NCBI GenBank assembly: GCA_900767325.1
Contig: CAAFYT010000046.1
Coordinates: forward strand, 1-6,477
Source: Kiritimatiellia bacterium
GTDB taxonomy: Bacteria; Verrucomicrobiota; Kiritimatiellia; RFP12; UBA1067
Length of the DNA stretch: 6,477 nucleotides
Reading direction: 5' to 3'
A model generated the notes under the pieces. That model had not been told where the DNA came from and did no database searches. It saw only the letters and a program-made list of their open reading frames with translations. The translations under genes were made by a program, and so were the position numbers. Shown here in pieces: positions 1 through 6,477 of this stretch. Every line of letters starts with the position of its first letter. Positions within the stretch are counted from its first letter, which is position 1.

Positions 1-1
1 G

Positions 2-2296
2 CGCGTCGTCGGCGAGGTGATCGGCAAGTACCATCCCCACGGCGACAGTTCCGTCTACGAGACGATCGTTCGCATGGCCCAGCCGTTCTCGCTCCGCGTG
101 CCGCTCGTCGACGGCCACGGTAACTTCGGCTCGATCGATGGCGAAGGTGCGGCGGCGATGCGCTACACCGAGGTCCGCATGCAGCGCGTGGCCGAGGAGA
201 TGCTCGGCGATCTCGAGAAGGACACCGTCGACATGGCGGCGAACTACGATGAGACCCTTGAGGAGCCGACGGTTCTGCCGGCGAAGCTCCCGAACCTGCT
301 CCTGAACGGTTCGAGCGGCATCGCAGTCGGCATGGCGACGAACATCCCGCCGCACAATCTGGGCGAACTTTGCGACGGGCTCGACTACTACGTGCAGCAC
401 CGCGAGACGTGCACGATCGACGAGCTGATGCAGTTCGTGAAGGGGCCCGATTTCCCGACGGGCGCGCAGATCTGCGGACATAACGGCATCAGCGCGATGT
501 ACAAACTCGGGCGCGGTTCGCTGACTGTGCGCGGACTCGCCGCGGTCGAGGCGGATAAGAACGGCCGCGAGCGCATCGTCATCACCGAGATCCCCTATGG
601 CGTGAACAAGACGGATATGATCCGCCATATGGCCGATTTGGCGAAGGAGAAGGTGATCGAGGGCATCGCCGACATCCGCGACGAATCGAAGGAAGACGTC
701 CGTATCGTCGTGGAGGTGAAGCGCGCGGCGATGGGCGAGGTCGTGCTGAACAATCTCTACAAGCACACGGCCCTGCAGACGACCTTCGGCGCGAACATGC
801 TGGCGATCGTCGGCGGGCGGCCGAAGATCCTCAATCTCAAGGACTTCTTCGCGTGCTACGTCGATCACCGCTTCGAGGTCATCACGCGCCGCACGCGCTT
901 CGAGCTCGCGAAGGCGGAGGCGCGGCTGCATATTCTCGACGGCCTTCTCAAGGCGATCGACAATCTCGACGAGGTCGTACGGATCATCCGCGCGGCGAAG
1001 AACCGCGAGGAGGCGAAGACCGCGCTCGTCGCGCGCTTCGCCTTCTCGGAGGCGCAGGTCGGCGCGATCCTCGAACTGCGGCTCTATCAGCTCACCGGCC
1101 TCGAACACGACAAGCTCGCCGAGGAGCGCGCGAAGCTCCTCGCGGCGATCGCCGAGTACAAGGCGATTCTGGCGGATCCCGAGAAGGTCTACGCGATCAT
1201 CCGCGCCGATCTGGCCGATCTCAAGGCGCGCTACTGCGCGAAGGACGATGCGAAGCGCCGGACGGCGATCGTGGCGGATGCGGACGAGGTCTCGGTCAAG
1301 GACCTCATCCCCGACGAACCCTGCGTCATCACGCTCTCGAACCGCGGCTACGTGAAGCGCGTGCCGCTGACCGAGTACCGCGAACAGCGGCGCGGCGGCC
1401 ACGGCGTCAAGGGCGCGCAGGTGAAGGAGGAGGATTTCATCCGCTTGGTCTTTGTCGCGGCGACGCACGACGAGTTGATGTTCTTCACCAACACGGGGCG
1501 GCTCTTCGTCAAGGGCGCGTACGAGATCCCCGAGGCGCAGAAGACGAGCTTCGGCAGGCCGCTGATCAACATCCTGAAACTGCAGGAGGGCGAGCAGGTT
1601 CTGCATTTCGTGCCGATCCGCTCGTTCGAGGGGGATGTGGACGTGTTCTTCGCAACGCGCGGCGGCACGGTGAAGAAGACCCTCCTCGGCGAATTCCAGA
1701 ATACCAATCGGGCCGGCATCCGCGCGATCAACATCGAGCCGGGCGACGAGCTCGTCGGCGTGCGGCTCGTGAAGCCGAGCGACGACGTGATCATGCTGAC
1801 GCGAGGTGGGAAGGCCATGCGCTTCGCGGCGACCGACGTGCGGCGCATGGGGCGTTCGGCGACGGGCGTGCGGGGCATTCGTTTGGTGGGAGACGATCGC
1901 GTCGTCAGCTTCGATGTGGTGGACGACGAGAAAACGCTCTTCATCGCGACAGCGAATGGCTTCGGCAAGCGCTGTGAGTTCAAGGATTTCACCCGCCATA
2001 GGCGCGGTGGACAGGGCATGATTGGCATCAAGAGCACCGAACGCAACGGCGAAGTTGTCGCTGCCCACGCCGTCTCCGACGACGAGAGCGTGATCTCCAT
2101 CACGAGCGACCAGCAGATGGTGCGTAGCCCTGTTTCGCAATTCACAGTACGAGGGCGTTCGGCGCAGGGCGTTCTGCTCGTGCGGCTGTCAGACGGCGCG
2201 ACGCTCGTCTCCGTCTCGGTCTGCGAGGGTGCGGAGGAGGATTTGAGTTCAGCTACTGATCCATCCACAACAACTACAGGAGAAAGCAATGAATAA
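2..2296 (+). CDS. gyrA: DNA gyrase subunit A, 5'-truncated by window edge
   Basis: Breakage-reunion subunit of DNA gyrase, which with GyrB introduces negative supercoils using ATP. Reading is open from position 2 and the visible protein begins RVVGEVIGKYHPHGD, matching E. coli GyrA from about residue 68, so roughly 67 N-terminal residues lie outside; the GTG at 17 is an internal valine. The quinolone-resistance region reads HGDSSVYE: the residues equivalent to E. coli Ser83 and Asp87 are Ser (47-49) and Glu (59-61), a pattern seen in wild-type enzymes of many bacteria. The catalytic tyrosine of AAAMRYTEVR is at 164-166. The C-terminal DNA-wrapping domain shows six blade-like repeats from about 1320 to 2220, with a GyrA box QRRGGHG at 1385-1405, which favours GyrA over ParC. 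A short acidic, Ser/Thr-rich tail ends at TAA 2294-2296. The visible 764 codons plus about 67 give a normal family length. The gene overlaps the next ORF by 8 nt. Confidence 0.97.
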   Translation, partial: RVVGEVIGKYHPHGDSSVYETIVRMAQPFSLRVPLVDGHGNFGSIDGEGAAAMRYTEVRMQRVAEEMLGDLEKDTVDMAANYDETLEEPTVLPAKLPNLLLNGSSGIAVGMATNIPPHNLGELCDGLDYYVQHRETCTIDELMQFVKGPDFPTGAQICGHNGISAMYKLGRGSLTVRGLAAVEADKNGRERIVITEIPYGVNKTDMIRHMADLAKEKVIEGIADIRDESKEDVRIVVEVKRAAMGEVVLNNLYKHTALQTTFGANMLAIVGGRPKILNLKDFFACYVDHRFEVITRRTRFELAKAEARLHILDGLLKAIDNLDEVVRIIRAAKNREEAKTALVARFAFSEAQVGAILELRLYQLTGLEHDKLAEERAKLLAAIAEYKAILADPEKVYAIIRADLADLKARYCAKDDAKRRTAIVADADEVSVKDLIPDEPCVITLSNRGYVKRVPLTEYREQRRGGHGVKGAQVKEEDFIRLVFVAATHDELMFFTNTGRLFVKGAYEIPEAQKTSFGRPLINILKLQEGEQVLHFVPIRSFEGDVDVFFATRGGTVKKTLLGEFQNTNRAGIRAINIEPGDELVGVRLVKPSDDVIMLTRGGKAMRFAATDVRRMGRSATGVRGIRLVGDDRVVSFDVVDDEKTLFIATANGFGKRCEFKDFTRHRRGGQGMIGIKSTERNGEVVAAHAVSDDESVISITSDQQMVRSPVSQFTVRGRSAQGVLLVRLSDGATLVSVSVCEGAEEDLSSATDPSTTTTGESNE
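2278..2282 (+). promoter_or_regulatory. Shine-Dalgarno for the repeat-protein gene, inside gyrA
   Basis: AGGAG lies 6 nt upstream of the ATG at 2289, within the last codons of gyrA. It fixes the start of the downstream gene and, with the 8-nt overlap, suggests translational coupling to gyrA. Confidence 0.75.
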
Positions 2297-2997
2297 GAAA
2301 ATGGGAATCGCAGTGATCGCCGCGGCGATCGGGTTTGGTCTGACGCACGTCGCGCAGGCGGAAGATGATCGCGCCTGGCCGTGGTCGCCTCTGGGTCTCG
2401 GCATCGCCGCGCCCGCCCAGCTCCCGTTCATGTCGAGCGACATCTACGGCATCCGTGTCGGCGGTGTGCTCGGTCTCAACAACGACGTCTACGGCATCGA
2501 TTGCGGCGTGACGGAGCTTTCGACGGGCAATTTCGCCGGCATCCAGGGCGCGGCGTTCACCTGGACCGAGGGCGATGCCTACGGCATTCAGGCCGGTGCG
2601 CTGGCGAATGCGGTCCGCGGCAATGCTCTGCTTTTGCAGGCGGGTTCGGTCAACGTCGTGCGCGGCGATGCCGCGGGCATTCAGCTCGGCGGGATCGTCA
2701 ATGTCGACGGGAGCTTCGCCGGTCTTCAGGTCGCGGGCGTCATGAACTGGAACGAAGGCACGTCCTATGGCGTGACGATCGCGCCGATCAACACCACGAT
2801 CGACAAGTTCGTCGGGTGGGAGGTCGCGGGTCTCGTGAACTACTCCGGCAAGTTCACCGGCTTCTCGATCGCGCCGATCAACGTGGCCTATGAGGTGACG
2901 GGCTATCAGCTCGGCATCGTGAACGCCTGCGACAAGATGCACGGCGTGCAGTTCGGTCTCATCAACCTGATCTGCGATTCGAAGCTGCCGATCATGG

Positions 2998-3020
<23 letters not shown>
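2289..3020 (+). CDS. Exported glycine-rich short-repeat protein, probable outer-membrane/surface protein (LA_2272-like)
   Basis: A 243-residue protein with a clear signal peptide: MNKK, a hydrophobic stretch at about residues 6-19, then VAQA before Glu25 (signal peptidase I type site after Ala24). From about residue 51 to 230 it consists of about twelve degenerate repeats of 15-17 residues with the pattern aromatic/hydrophobic-x-Gly-hydrophobic-x-hydrophobic-Gly/Ala-x-hydrophobic-Asn; examples are AAGIQLGGIVNVDG, FAGLQVAGVMNWNEG and MHGVQFGLINL. The chain ends ANASF, and a terminal Phe after alternating hydrophobics resembles the C-terminal signal of outer-membrane beta-barrels. GxQxGxxN repeats of this kind are known from LA_2272-type surface repeat proteins of Leptospira and other Gram-negative bacteria; assignment is by pattern only and the molecular function is unknown. 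The ATG is supported by AGGAG 6 nt upstream. The gene overlaps gyrA by 8 nt, and its end overlaps the convergent mfd by 23 bp. I see no terminator after it. Confidence 0.85.
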
Positions 3021-6033
<3,013 letters not shown>

Positions 6034-6044
6034 TTGCGGAAGAT

Positions 6045-6053
6045 ATTATAGCA
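6045..6053 (-). promoter_or_regulatory. Extended -10 promoter of mfd
   Basis: The minus strand reads TGCTATAAT, a perfect TATAAT with the extended TGn motif. No good -35 hexamer stands at 16-18 nt; ATGACA lies only 9 nt upstream. A start about 7 nt downstream of the hexamer would fall near 6038, leaving about 5 nt before the mfd ATG, so the mRNA would be leaderless or nearly so. Confidence 0.6.
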
Positions 6054-6058
6054 TATTG

Positions 6059-6090
6059 TTGTCATTTTGTGTGAGAGTGCGCATATATTC
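6059..6090. repeat. Two-part direct-repeat element, mfd-proximal copy
   Basis: The plus strand reads TTGTCAT (6059-6065), 13 unconserved nt, then GCGCATATATTC (6079-6090). Both parts and the spacing are repeated exactly at 6131-6162. Read rightward it resembles a sigma-70 promoter (TTGTCA, 19 nt, TATATT); read leftward it is a candidate bipartite operator just upstream of the mfd -10. Confidence 0.6.
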
Positions 6091-6112
6091 GGGTAGGGAG
6101 AGGGGCGGTGTG

Positions 6113-6128
6113 AAAAAAAGTGAAAAAA
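6113..6128. promoter_or_regulatory. Phased A-tracts, possible UP element or DNA bend
   Basis: A7 (6113-6119) and A6 (6123-6128) start 10 bp apart, one helical turn, within a repeated GTGAAAAAA motif. Such phasing gives intrinsic curvature. The tracts end 2 nt before TTGTCA at 6131, where an UP element of a rightward promoter would lie. Confidence 0.4.
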
Positions 6129-6130
6129 GT

Positions 6131-6162
6131 TTGTCATCGGGGTGTTGGCGGCGCATATATTC
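6131..6162. repeat. Two-part direct-repeat element, distal copy; candidate rightward promoter
   Basis: TTGTCAT (6131-6137), 13 nt, GCGCATATATTC (6151-6162): the second copy, offset by exactly 72 bp from the first. As a rightward promoter it has TTGTCA, a 19-nt spacer (longer than ideal) and TATATT at 6156-6161, with A-tracts directly upstream. Transcription would begin near 6168. Confidence 0.5.
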
Positions 6163-6167
6163 ACTTG

Positions 6168-6290
6168 GATGGACGATGTGGGAGCGGAAACAAACGGCCG
6201 CGTTGATCTAATCGGAAGTCCAAATGCTTCATTAAGTTCTTTCTGAACGAACCTTGAACGGCCCAGAGTGAAAACTCTGGGTTTCGTTTA
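6168..6290 (+). ncRNA. Candidate short transcript between promoter-like repeat and terminator
   Basis: The region lies between the rightward promoter-like repeat and an orphan rho-independent terminator, which together predict an RNA of about 120 nt. It does not resemble 4.5S RNA, tmRNA or a tRNA by eye. It could instead encode a 25-residue peptide, ATG 6169 to TGA 6244-6246, beginning MDDVGAETN and ending SLSSF; there is no Shine-Dalgarno, and the ATG would sit at the predicted 5' end. Neither reading has homology support. Confidence 0.3.
6262..6290 (+). terminator. Rho-independent terminator, rightward
   Basis: A perfect 8-bp stem, CCCAGAGT (6262-6269) with ACTCTGGG (6274-6281), is closed by a GAAA tetraloop and followed by TTTCGTTTATT. 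The other strand has no U-tract after the stem, so it works rightward only. No annotated plus-strand gene lies within 3.2 kb upstream. Confidence 0.75.
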
Positions 6291-6307
6291 TTCTAAGGGC
6301 GAAAACA

Positions 6308-6316
6308 TGATATAAT
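6308..6316 (+). promoter_or_regulatory. Extended -10 promoter, rightward
   Basis: TGATATAAT is a perfect TATAAT (6311-6316) preceded by TGn. The -35 position shows only weak matches (TTATTC at 6288-6293). It lies directly after the terminator, as expected for a new transcription unit starting near 6323. Confidence 0.55.
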
Positions 6317-6350
6317 AGGGGCCAACGCATCACAGTTTGACGGGTTGAAA

Positions 6351-6368
6351 AGGAGAATGACAGGAGGT
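6351..6368 (+). promoter_or_regulatory. Double Shine-Dalgarno region
   Basis: AGGAG (6351-6355) is followed after only 1 nt by ATG 6357, and a full AGGAGGT (6362-6368) is followed after 3 nt by an in-frame TTG (6372). Both starts enter the same frame, which stops at 6393-6395. Confidence 0.45.
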
Positions 6369-6395
6369 CCGTTGGCAAAAGCCAAAAAGGGTTAA
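6357..6395 (+). CDS. Short ORF with good initiation signals: leader peptide or interrupted gene start
   Basis: From ATG 6357 the frame encodes MTGGPLAKAKKG and stops at TAA 6393-6395; from TTG 6372 it would encode MAKAKKG. The Lys/Ala-rich start after a promoter and a full AGGAGGT looks like the beginning of a normal small basic protein, but the frame ends where a palindromic sequence begins. It may be a leader peptide, since its stop codon lies in a hairpin arm, or the remnant of a gene broken by a repeat element. No homologue is recognised. Confidence 0.3.
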   Translation: MTGGPLAKAKKG

Positions 6396-6472
6396 CGGTT
6401 TTTGCAAAACCCGTTAACGGGTAAGGGGTAAAGTGGTATACCACTTTAGGATTACCCGTCTACCCCTTTTGC
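6389..6472. repeat. Nested palindrome cluster
   Basis: Several perfect inverted repeats overlap. GTTAACGGTTTT (6391-6402) pairs with AAAACC and GTTAAC (6406-6411, 6413-6418) with one bulged C. ACCCGTTAACGGGT (6409-6422) is a 14-bp palindrome. TAAAGTGGTATACCACTTTA (6429-6448) is a 20-bp palindrome. ACGGGTAA (6417-6424) pairs with TTACCCGT (6452-6459), and GCAAAA (6404-6409) with TTTTGC (6467-6472), both enclosing the 20-bp palindrome. AAGGGGTA (6423-6430) can alternatively pair with TACCCCTT (6461-6468). The sequence is less GC-rich than the genes. The last bases, 6473-6477, show nothing recognisable alone. Confidence 0.7.
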
Positions 6473-6477
6473 TTTAC

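Noticed and set aside
853..2289. Long alternative frames on both strands within gyrA
   Set aside because: They overlap clear gyrase sequence, have low-complexity composition and no supporting start signals.
2..2296. Topoisomerase IV subunit ParC instead of GyrA
   Set aside because: The GyrA box and a six-blade C-terminal domain are present, and the active-site region matches GyrA closely.
2274..2942. 222-codon minus-strand frame opposite the repeat-protein gene
   Set aside because: The plus-strand frame has a signal peptide, a ribosome binding site and regular repeats; this one is a His/Arg/Asp-rich mirror of those repeats.
6320..6376. Integron attC-like site (GCCAAC ... GTTGGC, about 57 bp)
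   Set aside because: The ends do not fit RYYYAAC and GTTRRRY, and no integrase or cassette array is visible.
6232..6444. 70-codon minus-strand frame in the right-hand noncoding region
   Set aside because: It runs through a terminator and the palindrome cluster, starts at GTG inside a palindrome and has no Shine-Dalgarno.

Overview
The window is GC-rich bacterial chromosome with two conserved housekeeping genes, one envelope-protein gene and a 444-bp gene-poor right end. The host is probably Gram-negative: the middle gene encodes a secreted, repeat-rich protein of the kind found in outer membranes. That repeat family and the high GC would fit a PVC-type lineage such as Kiritimatiellota or Lentisphaerota, but this is a weak inference. 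The gyrase and Mfd sequences do not fix the phylum by themselves.

Layout. Positions 2-2296 (+) hold gyrA, cut off at the left edge by about 67 codons and otherwise complete. Positions 2289-3020 (+) overlap the end of gyrA by 8 nt and encode a 243-residue exported protein made of about twelve short glycine-rich repeats. Positions 2998-6033 (-) encode Mfd, the transcription-repair coupling factor, converging on the repeat-protein gene with a 23-bp overlap of the two 3' ends. Positions 6034-6477 carry no convincing protein gene but are dense in signals: an extended -10 promoter for mfd almost touching its start codon, a 32-bp two-part element present twice exactly 72 bp apart, phased A-tracts, an isolated rho-independent terminator pointing right, a second extended -10 promoter, a good Shine-Dalgarno region leading into an ORF that stops after 12 codons, and a cluster of nested, mutually exclusive palindromes running to the window edge.

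Function. GyrA (DNA supercoiling) and Mfd (removal of stalled RNA polymerase and recruitment of UvrA) both act on transcribed DNA, but they are on opposite strands and nothing shows shared regulation. The overlap of gyrA with the repeat-protein gene suggests one mRNA and probably translational coupling, which is an odd pairing.

The most interesting part is the right end. The duplicated element can be read as tandem rightward promoters (TTGTCA, 19 nt, TATATT) or as paired operator sites upstream of mfd. Together with the orphan terminator it predicts a short rightward transcript of about 120 nt. The palindrome cluster downstream of the second promoter looks like either a structured leader/attenuator or a small palindromic repeat element that has interrupted the start of a gene. 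These are sequence-pattern inferences without homology support.
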